Virus record (IMG/VR): IMGVR_UViG_3300044911_000639
Location: 1-25,538 of that record
From: a virus
Direction: 5' to 3' (one strand)
DNA length: 25,538 nt
Shown here: positions 7,749 through 13,565 of the stretch, in pieces
Numbering within the stretch: the first letter of the stretch is position 1
Layout of the letters: the number at the start of each line of letters is the position of its first letter
Position numbers and translations under genes: made by a program
The notes under the pieces: model-generated
Databases searched by the model: none
What the model was told of the DNA's origin: nothing
The model's input: only the letters and a program-made list of their open reading frames with translations

Positions 7749-9337
7749 ATGGTTCTTCTAGTGTTATATGCACCGATAGGTATGGGATCTGTGCCATGAT
7801 CTTCACTCATAATGAATCTTTCAAACCAATGCAAACTATATTTAGGTATAGGGGCTTCGGCACGATATTCGGGCAACCACACATATTTCAGCATCTGATA
7901 TGTAATAGCCAGGGACATTACACGGTCGTCATGGGGTGAACCATGCATTTTGCCGTTAGGGTCACGGACGAATGTTCTTAATTCTGCAATAGTGCGGCTA
8001 TCAAACAAACCAAGCTCAGAGTCACGGATAGAAGCAGAAAGTTCGTCAATAGCCAAAGGTTTTGTGGCTGTCGTAGTACGCCAACCAAGTTGCTCAGTCG
8101 CCTCAGGGCGACGTTGCTGTAATCTGCGAGTGCGGTAAATATTTTTGTAACCATATCGTTGTAAAGCCTTTAGGGTAGTTAAGCCGTGGTTGTTATTTTC
8201 TACACCTACAAGAGCACCGTTAAACCACCAGCCCATTTCGGCAAGAAGGTCACCAAAAAGGTCAGGTTCAATATGACCATGCCAGTGTCCTACAACTTCT
8301 AACGATCTAGCCTCAATAATATGTGCGGTAGAATAGTCACCATGTACAAGACCTTCGGCAACGTCAGCGCCGACAACATACACACCATCGGGTCTAGGGT
8401 ATTCCCAAATAGCGAACTCGCCTTCAGGGACTATTCTGAAGTCACAGTTCTTTTTAGAGATAGTATGGAGATATCCGCGTGCTGGTTCAATAGTTTCTAT
8501 TGAATCCAGCAAATCAATATCAAAGACAGGGTTACCTGACTTAATGAACGCTTCTTCAGGAGTACGAGGGTATTCCTGATGCAACTGCCAGCCTGGCATA
8601 GTTTTGCATTTAGATTCGTACCAGTCCTCGTCGCGGTCGCCAGCAGACCAAGGCCAAAAGATACCTTTAAAAAGGTTTGCCCCTGTTTGCGAACCAGTCC
8701 ACAGATGATGAAAGAAGTTCCCTGAACCGTTAGCTGTGGATAAACAGATAACACGACCACCAACGTCAGCAATTGGCTCAATAGAAGCCCACGCCTCCTC
8801 AGAGTTAGGTAGGAACGCCATTTCGTCAACAATAACAAGATACACAGATTCACCACGAGCAGGATCATTGCCCGATGGCAATGATTCAATCGCAGACTCA
8901 TTCGAGAAAGTCATTTTCAACTGGTTGTCAGAAGTGATCTGAGGGCCACGTTCTTTCATCCATTGAGGAACAAACTTAAACCCATACTTAGACTTTTGTA
9001 GCAACTTGGCGGCTTCTCGTTCGGTGCGTGACAACATGACTACAAAGCGGTCTTGCCAAAAGAACGTTAACCAAAACGCGTAAGCAGCACCAAGAGTAGA
9101 AAACCCAATCTGACGTGCTTTTAAAACCACACTGTAACGGTTAGACAGCCATGCTCGGATTGTTTCAATCTGAGCTTCTCGCATCTCAAAAGGTATCCGT
9201 CCGCGCTCAGGATGTTTGATATACCAGTAGTTGGTACAGAAGTGCTCAAATGCGTCCACGAGGTCGTCAATTGAACCGTCTTGAGGTCCTTTACATTTAC
9301 GCCACTCACGTTCGTTGAGTAGTTCATTCAGATCCAT
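7745..9337 (-). CDS. terL: Terminase large subunit (packaging ATPase-nuclease)
   Basis: This 530-residue protein is the motor that pumps DNA into the procapsid and cuts it. The ATPase domain shows a Walker A variant KARQIGFST (73-81), a Walker B with catalytic acid VIVDE (168-172) and the coupling motif LSTANG (199-204). The C-terminal nuclease domain begins near residue 315 with YVVGADVAEG, whose Asp is the first metal ligand of the RNase H-like fold; VGVENNNHG near 380 and the HDDRVMSLA segment near 480 supply further acidic residues. ATG at 9337 follows an AGGA site and overlaps the zinc-ribbon gene by 14 bases. Confidence 0.95.
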   Translation of the reverse strand: MDLNELLNEREWRKCKGPQDGSIDDLVDAFEHFCTNYWYIKHPERGRIPFEMREAQIETIRAWLSNRYSVVLKARQIGFSTLGAAYAFWLTFFWQDRFVVMLSRTEREAAKLLQKSKYGFKFVPQWMKERGPQITSDNQLKMTFSNESAIESLPSGNDPARGESVYLVIVDEMAFLPNSEEAWASIEPIADVGGRVICLSTANGSGNFFHHLWTGSQTGANLFKGIFWPWSAGDRDEDWYESKCKTMPGWQLHQEYPRTPEEAFIKSGNPVFDIDLLDSIETIEPARGYLHTISKKNCDFRIVPEGEFAIWEYPRPDGVYVVGADVAEGLVHGDYSTAHIIEARSLEVVGHWHGHIEPDLFGDLLAEMGWWFNGALVGVENNNHGLTTLKALQRYGYKNIYRTRRLQQRRPEATEQLGWRTTTATKPLAIDELSASIRDSELGLFDSRTIAELRTFVRDPNGKMHGSPHDDRVMSLAITYQMLKYVWLPEYRAEAPIPKYSLHWFERFIMSEDHGTDPIPIGAYNTRRTM

Positions 9338-9452
9338 TGTTCCTCATCTTAAGAGGCTCATCATCCAATTCGCCACAGGCGGGACATTGCCACTTACAAG
9401 CTAGTGGTGGATACTCTTCACCACAAACAGGGCATTCAATTAGTTCGGTCAT
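9324..9452 (-). CDS. Tiny zinc-ribbon protein between the terminase genes
   Basis: This 42-residue protein has CPVC (7-10), Cys19 and CPAC (23-26), the pattern of a single rubredoxin-like zinc ribbon. It ends in a short polar tail overlapping the large terminase gene. The start is taken as ATG at 9452. A longer in-frame reading to 9515 exists, but its first 21 residues would come from sequence overlapping the small terminase gene and from a 23-bp duplication. Zinc-ribbon microproteins between phage terminase subunits are of unknown function; binding to DNA or to terminase is possible. Confidence 0.6.
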   Translation of the reverse strand: MTELIECPVCGEEYPPLACKWQCPACGELDDEPLKMRNNGSE

Positions 9453-9493
9453 ACAACCCGCAGTTTGGGAGTCATACAACCCGCAGTTTGCGA
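9448..9493. repeat. 23-bp tandem duplication at the terS stop / zinc-ribbon start
   Basis: Two adjacent 23-base units (9448-9470 and 9471-9493) are identical except at one base. Each contains the minus-strand sequence AAACTGCGGGTTGTATGAC. In one copy this holds the TGA of the small terminase and in the other the ATG of the zinc-ribbon gene. The simplest history is that the two genes once overlapped as ATGA and that a slip or duplication separated them. Confidence 0.9.
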
Positions 9494-9900
9494 GATTCTT
9501 TTTCCTGTGATGCAACAGCAGAAATTAGATCTTCAAGTTCCTTGTCTGACAACTGACCGATATTTGTCTCAGATTTAACGGTGAGGGTTGGGGGAGCCAT
9601 TCTGTTTGTAGCTTGCAAGTACAACTGGGCAGCTTTGATGTCGCCGCCCAACGCCTTCTCATACAGAGTGTCCAGCAGACGCTGAGAACGCTCAGGAGAA
9701 CCCTGGACATCATCAACCTTGGACTGCCATTCCTTGCGGAAAACTTCTTTCTTTTCCCAACGCCGTAAAGTACTAATATTGACCCCGATAGAGTCAGCGT
9801 ACTTTTCTTTGGACGCAGGTGTCCTTTCAGAAGGTGGTGTACACAACCAACTGATATACGCTTCTTGGCGCGAATCCAAAACATTTTCTTCAAGTCCCAT
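9472..9900 (-). CDS. Terminase small subunit-like DNA-binding protein
   Basis: This 142-residue protein lies directly upstream of the large terminase. It contains a helix-turn-helix (KEKYADSIGVNISTLRRWEK, about residues 31-50) preceded by WLCTPPSERTP. A helical middle region (RSQRLLDTLYEKALGGDIKA, then AAQLYLQATNRM) resembles the oligomerisation part of small terminases, and an acidic C-terminal helix (SDKELEDLISAV) may contact the large subunit. Small terminases recognise the packaging site. ATG at 9900 is preferred to a TTG one codon earlier; neither has a strong ribosome binding site. It is the first gene of the late strand, next to the divergent control region. Confidence 0.75.
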   Translation of the reverse strand: MGLEENVLDSRQEAYISWLCTPPSERTPASKEKYADSIGVNISTLRRWEKKEVFRKEWQSKVDDVQGSPERSQRLLDTLYEKALGGDIKAAQLYLQATNRMAPPTLTVKSETNIGQLSDKELEDLISAVASQEKESRKLRVV

Positions 9901-9903
9901 CAA

Positions 9904-10039
9904 AATACAGGCAACTTCGTTACCTGTTTAGGGATGTAACGGGTAACGCTTAGGTTAGGGGCCACCAAGTAATCCGTACCTACCGCAGGGGCGGTACGGA
10001 TCTAGTGACCAGTAACTAGTTGCGACGACAGGAGCTAAT
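9904..10039. promoter_or_regulatory. Divergent control region between late and early strands
   Basis: This gap separates the minus-strand packaging genes from the plus-strand early genes, so it should hold at least two outward promoters. It contains GTAACG on the minus strand at 9918-9923, and on the plus strand at 9936-9941 and 9943-9948. CGTTACC (9918-9924) and GGTAACG (9942-9948) form an inverted pair. A 9-bp hairpin pairs 9972-9980 with 9993-10001. A second hairpin, 9981-9986 with 9991-9996, would compete with it. CTAGT/ACTAG (10002-10006, 10015-10019) follows. No clear sigma-70 promoter is visible. GGAG at 10031 is the ribosome binding site for the first early gene. Confidence 0.5.
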
Positions 10040-10192
10040 ATGCCTAAGGTAGGAAACAAGACTTTTCCTTATACAGCGAAGGGTAAGGCTGCCGCTAAGA
10101 AGGCGGCTGCTAAGTCGGGGATGAAGGTGTCGGCTGGTAAAGCCGCACCCAAAAAGCGTTCTCAGACTCGTGTCAACAACATGGATTACTGA
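10040..10192 (+). CDS. Small Lys/Ala-rich basic protein
   Basis: This 50-residue protein begins MPKVGNKTFPYTAKGKAAAK and is rich in Lys and Ala throughout, with a basic PKKRS stretch near residue 37 and the end NNMDY. Very similar starts occur in short proteins of many environmental phages, usually next to the gene that follows here; the function is unknown, and DNA or RNA binding is suggested by charge only. ATG at 10040 follows GGAG with an 6-base spacing. It is the first gene of the early strand. Confidence 0.7.
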   Translation: MPKVGNKTFPYTAKGKAAAKKAAAKSGMKVSAGKAAPKKRSQTRVNNMDY

Positions 10193-10195
10193 GTC

Positions 10196-10486
10196 ATGGC
10201 ATCCAGTAAAGATCCACGTCTAGCACGAGCAGGAGTAGCAGGTTACAACAAACCTAAACGTACTCCTGACCATCCTAAGAAGTCACATATTGTCGTGGCT
10301 AAATCAGGGTCACAAGTTAAGACTATCCGCTTTGGTGAACAAGGTGCATCGACAGCAGGGAAACCTAAAGCAGGGGAATCTGAACGCATGACCAAGAAAC
10401 GTGCCTCTTTTAAGGCACGTCATGCTTCTAACATTGCTAGAGGACCAATGTCCGCGGCCTACTGGGCAGACAAAGTAAAATGGTAA
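10196..10486 (+). CDS. Conserved small phage protein (DUF6321-like)
   Basis: This 96-residue basic protein reads KDPRLARAGVAGYNKPKRTP near the start, then KSHIVVAKSGSQVKTIRFGEQ, and ends SAAYWADKVKW. This combination is a widely conserved phage family that I recall as DUF6321. Its function is unknown. The C-terminal KARHASNIARGPMSAAYWA segment resembles the conserved tail of the family. It begins 3 bases after the previous stop and overlaps the next gene by 7 bases, so the three first early genes form one unit. Confidence 0.75.
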   Translation: MASSKDPRLARAGVAGYNKPKRTPDHPKKSHIVVAKSGSQVKTIRFGEQGASTAGKPKAGESERMTKKRASFKARHASNIARGPMSAAYWADKVKW

Positions 10487-10752
10487 AAAAGAAAACCCCT
10501 AAAATCCCACCTCTAGTAGAAATCTTTTGGGAAGATCATTACAGCATGGGAGATGACTGGCACGAACCAGGACACATCCATGAACCCTGTGTACTATCAG
10601 CAGTAGGCTACCTTGTCGCAGAAAACGAACAGTACTACTGGGTCACCTGTACCTACGAATTAGCTACAGGAAACTACTCTGCAGGGACAGCAGTTCTCAA
10701 GAACTGCGTCACCTACTTCTGTGAGCATACTCCAGCCCGTAAATTACATTAA
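10480..10752 (+). CDS. Small conserved phage protein of unknown function
   Basis: This 90-residue protein has the pattern PPLVEIFWEDHYS near the N-terminus, followed by beta-strand-like segments (CVLSAVGYLVAE, YYWVTCTYELATG). It looks like a small beta-barrel or beta-sandwich fold common in phage genomes, sometimes in regulatory or accessory positions. No catalytic residues are recognised. The start overlaps the previous gene (ATGG within its last codons). It ends at a TAA after KLH; a differently framed open reading stretch follows directly. Confidence 0.65.
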   Translation: MVKKKTPKIPPLVEIFWEDHYSMGDDWHEPGHIHEPCVLSAVGYLVAENEQYYWVTCTYELATGNYSAGTAVLKNCVTYFCEHTPARKLH

Positions 10753-11086
10753 AAACATATTCTGACCTGCAGGGATCGTATTTAGAAACACGACAATACC
10801 CGCACTGTGACCATTGTCACCACAGTATATACATCCATCCCGATTTGGCTATACCCCAATGTATCTTTTCTCTTGTTTTGGCGTACGGGCACCCATGCTG
10901 GGGGGTGCATGATGACACGCAACGACATGAATATGCCCATATAACAGTTCCTGCTCAACAGCCTGTTTTCTCGTGCCATCTAGGGTGTAACAGATGTGCA
11001 ATACAACACTAGTGCGCTCACAAGAGTAGACATCAAGTGTTGGTGTTGCATGGTTGGTATCTGTTGGGTAGCAAATCACAAACCAA
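10753..11086 (+). other. 334-base stretch with no clear gene; possible start-less Cys/His-rich ORF
   Basis: No open reading frame with an ATG or GTG start and a ribosome binding site is seen here. One plus frame stays open from 10743 to a TAG at 11010-11012, and would read a Cys/His-rich chain (YPHCDHCHHSIYIHPDLA near its first third, CHLGCNRCAIQH at its end). It lacks ATG, GTG or TTG near its beginning. Either it starts at a rare codon or it is the remnant of a broken gene. The part after 11013 leads into the first palindrome and should contain the promoter or leader of the 11128 gene; no convincing -10/-35 pair is visible. Confidence 0.4.
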
Positions 11087-11111
11087 AAAGTGGACAACAG
11101 TTGTCCACTTT
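11087..11111. promoter_or_regulatory. Palindrome copy 1 (TGGACAA-N3-TTGTCCA)
   Basis: This copy has 12-bp arms around a single central A. It ends 16 bases before the ATG of the 11128 gene and directly precedes its ribosome binding site. It is one of five matching sites, all in gaps of the early region. The seven-base core arms are invariant between copies, as expected for a dimeric protein site. Confidence 0.8.
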
Positions 11112-11127
11112 CCTGAAAGGAAAAAAA

Positions 11128-11595
11128 ATGGAAACGAAAGTTAAAAGCAATATCAACTACGAAACCGTTCAGAAAGCGGTTGCGAAAAATGCAAAAGAGA
11201 AAATGCAATTAATCATTTTCTTGTACAAGACATGGGCGAAAGAGTCTGACCGACTCGCTTCGTTGCCTGAGAACCCGTTCGGCGCAACAGGTTTCACTGT
11301 TGGCAAGTTCATTGCTGAATGGTCTAAGACATTGGAATACGAACACCAAAAAGCTTTGGCAGTTTCGTTCAAGAAGCGCATTGAAGAGATGCATCGTGTT
11401 GCATTGAAAGGCATTGATATCAACAAGATCCTTGATACGAAAATGCTTGCTGAGAATGCGTTGCTTAAAACGCCTGCTGTTAAGCCTGCTGTTAAGCCTG
11501 CCAAGGTTGGCACTGTGAATGCCTTGTTCAACACCAAGGAATTCAAGGCTTTGCCTGCTGATGTTCGTAAGGCAATCAAGGCTTCGGTCAAGTAA
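11128..11595 (+). CDS. Unknown helical early protein
   Basis: This 155-residue protein is mostly helical and rich in Lys and Ala. After METKVKSNINYETVQKAV it has a long helix region, a low-complexity linker near residue 115 (KTPAVKPAVKPAKVG) and a C-terminal segment NTKEFKALPADVRKAIKASV. No known domain is recognised. ATG at 11128 follows AAAGGAAAAAAA. A long upstream in-frame extension would run through the palindrome and is rejected. It lies alone between palindrome copies 1 and 2, so it may be a separately controlled unit. Confidence 0.7.
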   Translation: METKVKSNINYETVQKAVAKNAKEKMQLIIFLYKTWAKESDRLASLPENPFGATGFTVGKFIAEWSKTLEYEHQKALAVSFKKRIEEMHRVALKGIDINKILDTKMLAENALLKTPAVKPAVKPAKVGTVNALFNTKEFKALPADVRKAIKASVK

Positions 11596-11596
11596 T

Positions 11597-11619
11597 AACT
11601 GGACAATAGTTGTCCACTT
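11597..11619. promoter_or_regulatory. Palindrome copy 2
   Basis: TGGACAA (11600-11606) and TTGTCCA (11610-11616) flank TAG. The arm extends outward with a C-C mismatch at 11599/11617 and then A-T pairs. It starts just after the stop of the 11128 gene and ends directly before the first hammerhead ribozyme. Confidence 0.8.
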
Positions 11620-11622
11620 TTA

Positions 11623-11680
11623 GTTGAAACGCCGTGAGGCGTATAGCAGAGTTCGCCTACTGCTACTGATGATACAGGCG
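11623..11680 (+). ncRNA. Type II hammerhead ribozyme 1 (HHR1)
   Basis: In type II order the elements are: open stem II strand GTT (11623-11625); conserved GAA (11626-11628); stem III ACGCC/GGCGT (11629-11633 with 11638-11642) closed by a GTGA tetraloop; cleavage base A11643; stem I TAGCAG/CTGCTA (11644-11649 with 11660-11665); CTGATGA (11666-11672); and the second stem II strand TAC (11673-11675). Loop I CGCCT (11654-11658) pairs with AGGCG (11676-11680) as a pseudoknot. Every invariant core base is present. The stem II pair nearest the core is U-U, so stem II is weak and the pseudoknot must help. Cleavage is expected between 11643 and 11644, before the ribosome binding site of the 11699 gene. 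Confidence 0.85.
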
Positions 11681-11698
11681 TACCGAAAGGGTAATGAC

Positions 11699-11863
11699 AT
11701 GACACGAATATTTGAGTTAGTTGAATACGAGCATTACGATGTTCTTTACGAGGACGGTGTTCTTGCTGTTGCCGATACTGTTGGTGGCGCATGGGAATGT
11801 GTTCGTGAAGAGGATGAAGCCGATGTGCAAGCATGGCTTGATGTTTTCTACGCTCGTTCATGA
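11699..11863 (+). CDS. Small acidic protein between two hammerhead ribozymes
   Basis: This 54-residue acidic protein (MTRIFELVEYEHYDVLYEDG and on) has alternating strands and a C-terminal helix ending WLDVFYARS. No motif is recognised. ATG at 11699 follows GAAAGGGTAATGAC. Its TGA stop codon (11861-11863) forms part of stem II of the second hammerhead, so the ribozyme can fold fully only when ribosomes have left the end of the gene. Both transcript ends of this gene would thus be set by self-cleavage. Confidence 0.65.
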   Translation: MTRIFELVEYEHYDVLYEDGVLAVADTVGGAWECVREEDEADVQAWLDVFYARS

Positions 11864-11921
11864 CGAAACGCCTTCGGGCGTAATCCGCAGGTGTGCTCTG
11901 CGGGTCTGATGAGTCAGCACA
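11861..11921 (+). ncRNA. Type II hammerhead ribozyme 2 (HHR2)
   Basis: Elements in order: stem II strand GAC (11862-11864, with U11861 as a possible fourth pair); GAA (11865-11867); stem III ACGCC/GGCGT (11868-11872 with 11877-11881) with a TTCG tetraloop; cleavage base A11882; stem I 11883-11890 with 11898-11905 (8 bp, one G-U); CTGATGA (11906-11912); stem II strand GTC (11913-11915). Loop I TGTGCT (11892-11897) pairs exactly with AGCACA (11916-11921) as a pseudoknot. Stem III is identical to HHR1 but the tetraloop differs (TTCG against GTGA), while stem I and the pseudoknot change with pairing kept. Cleavage is expected between 11882 and 11883. All core positions fit the family. Confidence 0.92.
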
Positions 11922-11937
11922 ACGAAAGGAAATCACA

Positions 11938-12291
11938 ATGTTCAAATATATTTTGTGGCTTGGGTCATCGGTGCTTTGCGCCTTTGGCTTTACTGCCATG
12001 CTCCAGCGATTGTTGCTTGTTCCCGAACACCGTGAACGAGCACGCTATCGCAACTCGTTTCACGATCACAGTTCTCATGATGACTTGGAGATCATTCTTG
12101 ACGACGACATGTGTTTGTTTCATTGGCGAACTGATTGCGTGTGTTTTGATGCGCCTGTTGTGATTGCAGATGTACACGATCCGTATGAGGTTGTGTTGCC
12201 GTTTCACCAACGCATTGAGCCACCTGATTGGGTTGATGGTTGGGTTGCACCGCAAGTGAAGTGGGTTGTGAAACCTAAAGTTAATAAGTAA
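11938..12291 (+). CDS. Membrane-anchored protein of unknown function
   Basis: This 117-residue protein starts with a hydrophobic helix (about residues 3-27: MFKYILWLGSSVLCAFGFTA and on) with few charges before it, consistent with a signal anchor. A charged His/Asp-rich stretch follows (SFHDHSSHDDLEIILDDD), then a domain with CLFHWRTDCVCF and a Trp-rich end (PPDWVDGWVAPQVKWV). No family is recognised. ATG at 11938 follows CGAAAGG, 9 bases upstream, in the 3' product of HHR2 cleavage. It ends at palindrome copy 3. Confidence 0.65.
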   Translation: MFKYILWLGSSVLCAFGFTAMLQRLLLVPEHRERARYRNSFHDHSSHDDLEIILDDDMCLFHWRTDCVCFDAPVVIADVHDPYEVVLPFHQRIEPPDWVDGWVAPQVKWVVKPKVNK

Positions 12292-12312
12292 GTGGACAAT
12301 AGTTGTCCACTT
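12290..12312. promoter_or_regulatory. Palindrome copy 3
   Basis: AAGTGGACAA (12290-12299) and TTGTCCACTT (12303-12312) flank TAG, a perfect 10-bp arm pair. It overlaps the end of the 11938 gene and abuts the first base of the structured leader at 12313. Confidence 0.8.
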
Positions 12313-12383
12313 TGCGTAGCCATGCGTGGCTTGTTCGGGTTCAATTCCCGACTACGCACTACCGAATACAATCCCGTATCGGT
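12313..12383 (+). ncRNA. Structured leader RNA A with tRNA acceptor/T-arm-like half
   Basis: P1 TGCGTAG/CTACGCA (12313-12319 with 12352-12358, 7 bp) encloses a small CCA-TGCG-TGG hairpin (12320-12329) and P3 TCGGG/CCCGA (12335-12339 with 12347-12351) with a 7-base loop TTCAATT. P3 joins P1 directly, exactly as a tRNA T-arm joins the acceptor stem, and the loop fits the T-loop pattern. No anticodon arm is present. P4, ACCGA(A)TAC pairing with GTATCGGT (12361-12383), has one bulged A. A second copy at 13565-13650 keeps P1, P3 and P4 with changed bases. The leader ends before GAAAGG of the 12404 gene. Confidence 0.7.
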
Positions 12384-12403
12384 TACATGAAAGGTAAATC
12401 ATA

Positions 12404-12664
12404 ATGAATATAGACCAAGATGATCTCTACGATGTCGCAGGTTATCTGCAACATCTAGAGAGTGTCGTTGCGCAACAGCGTATTGACACAGCGAATGTCA
12501 TTGCTGGTTTGCAGGAGGCACGCAATGTGTTGTCTCGTGCATTGACGAGTAACCAGGCTGATGCTCTTGAGCGTCGTGCTCGTGATGTTGAGCGTCGTGC
12601 AAAGTTGGCTGAGTTGCAAGCCAAGTATCCTGCTCGCCCAATCATTACTGTGGCAGGTGAATGA
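12404..12664 (+). CDS. Coiled-coil protein of unknown function
   Basis: This 86-residue protein is almost entirely helical, with heptad-like Leu/Val spacing (LYDVAGYLQHLESVVAQQRI, then VIAGLQEARNVLSRALTS) and an Arg/Glu-rich central part (ALERRARDVERRAKLAELQA). It probably oligomerises. No family is recognised. ATG at 12404 follows AAAGGTAAATCATA. It ends with a 4-base overlap (ATGA) to the next small membrane gene. Confidence 0.65.
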   Translation: MNIDQDDLYDVAGYLQHLESVVAQQRIDTANVIAGLQEARNVLSRALTSNQADALERRARDVERRAKLAELQAKYPARPIITVAGE

Positions 12665-12834
12665 TGTTTCCGTACATTCTTTTACTTCTAGCGTCATTGC
12701 TTTTTGTCGGCTGTGTCGTGTTTGCCTACGAGATGGGCAAGCGTGTTGGCGAGTACGAAACTCGTCGCAATTACCGTTTCCCGAACTATAAAGTTGTTCA
12801 ACACAGAACCAAAACGAAAGGAAAAAAGCGATGA
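12661..12834 (+). CDS. Small single-span membrane protein
   Basis: This 57-residue protein has a hydrophobic helix at residues 4-23 (PYILLLLASLLFVGCVVFAY) and then a basic C-terminus (TRRNYRFPNYKVV, and a Lys-rich end KTKGKKR). It is too short for most gene finders. The start codon overlaps the stop of the coiled-coil gene and its own TGA overlaps the ATG of the next gene. This chain of ATGA overlaps is the main evidence, together with the clean membrane helix followed by positive charges. Confidence 0.65.
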   Translation: MMFPYILLLLASLLFVGCVVFAYEMGKRVGEYETRRNYRFPNYKVVQHRTKTKGKKR

Positions 12835-13085
12835 ATTTTGACTCATATCAAGACGCCCGTCTCTCTGCTTTGTCGTCGTACGACAAGCGAGAGTTAGAGG
12901 CGTTGATCTGCAAACGACATGGTTTGACTGTTGGTATTCGTATCATGGAGTTGGCAGAGACGATTGACTATCGTCGCAAAAGTTTTATCAGTGCGCAGGC
13001 TAGCGTTGATCGTGCCACTGAATGGTTTCGTCGCTTGCGTGACGAAAGTATGACAACAAATAACAACTATCAGGAGGAATACTGA
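12831..13085 (+). CDS. Small helical protein of unknown function
   Basis: This 84-residue protein is helical and charged (SYQDARLSALSSYDKRELEA, then ICKRHGLTVGIRIMELAETI). The RELEALICKRHGLTVGIRIM part may form a small helix-turn-helix-like unit but lacks a clear signature. ATG at 12831 follows CGAAAGG. It ends 1 base before the next start. Confidence 0.6.
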   Translation: MNFDSYQDARLSALSSYDKRELEALICKRHGLTVGIRIMELAETIDYRRKSFISAQASVDRATEWFRRLRDESMTTNNNYQEEY

Positions 13086-13086
13086 A

Positions 13087-13539
13087 ATGATCACAGAAAA
13101 AGATTCATTGATCACCTTGCAAGGTGGTGGCGTTTATACCGCCGAAAAACTAGGGCGTAATTGCCAAGCCATTTACATTGTGAACCGTGATGCACCTGAT
13201 GATTTGGGTGGCGCAATGGTTTCTATGTTTTTGCAAATCAACCAAGACTCTTACGGTCATACACAATTTGGTTTGTTGCCTGTATTGCTTGAGGTCAAGA
13301 GCGTGGAATATCATGATCGCAACTTCAACCTTGGCACATATGGTGTGACTGACACATTTGTCTTGATGGGTCACGCTGTCAATCTTGCGTTAGAAATGAC
13401 AAGTCTCGCTGGCGAAAAATCGCCCGTGACTTTTCTTAAGAATGATTGCGCTATCTATGTGATCAACGAGAACGGTACGACAGAGAGCACGATGTGTTCT
13501 GTGTATTCGTACATGGCAGAGCGAGGTTTCCCGTTCTGA
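13087..13539 (+). CDS. Unknown early protein, alpha/beta
   Basis: This 150-residue protein has mixed strands and helices: SLITLQGGGVYTAEKLGRNC, a QAIYIVNRDAPDDLGG stretch, then TQFGLLPVLLEVKSVEY. It has four Cys but no zinc pattern. No family is recognised. ATG at 13087 has the strong ribosome binding site AGGAGGA nine bases upstream. It is the last gene before palindrome copy 4, which overlaps its stop codon by one base. Confidence 0.65.
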   Translation: MITEKDSLITLQGGGVYTAEKLGRNCQAIYIVNRDAPDDLGGAMVSMFLQINQDSYGHTQFGLLPVLLEVKSVEYHDRNFNLGTYGVTDTFVLMGHAVNLALEMTSLAGEKSPVTFLKNDCAIYVINENGTTESTMCSVYSYMAERGFPF

Positions 13540-13565
13540 AAAGTGGACAATAGTTGTCCACTTTT
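13539..13565. promoter_or_regulatory. Palindrome copy 4
   Basis: This is the longest uninterrupted copy: 12-bp arms (13539-13550 with 13554-13565) around TAG. It begins on the last base of the 13087 stop and runs into structured leader B. The A-rich left and T-rich right flanks make it look like a weak two-way terminator as RNA, but the other copies lack a T tract. Confidence 0.8.

Noticed and set aside
10740-10760. Programmed -1 frameshift joining the 10480 gene to the following open frame
   Set aside because: No canonical slippery heptamer precedes the TAA; the A run lies after the stop codon, and the first gene looks complete.
11169-11999. Long minus-strand reading frame of 276 codons
   Set aside because: It runs antisense through the 11128 and 11699 genes, a palindrome and both hammerheads, and has no ribosome binding site. 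The plus-strand genes have better starts and spacing.
12313-12358. A complete tRNA gene in leader A
   Set aside because: Acceptor-like and T-arm-like stems are present, but only 15 bases lie between them, so there is no D arm plus anticodon arm, and no CCA or normal discriminator context. It is kept as a tRNA-like leader.
13190-13204. A further CTGATGA as a third hammerhead core
   Set aside because: It is inside the 13087 coding sequence, and no GAA-stem III-GTA block or stem I hairpin lies before it.
13539-13565. Palindromes as intrinsic terminators
   Set aside because: Copy 4 has a T-rich right flank, but copies 1, 3 and 5 lack a U tract of useful length and the stems are not GC-rich; the invariant arms suit a protein site better.
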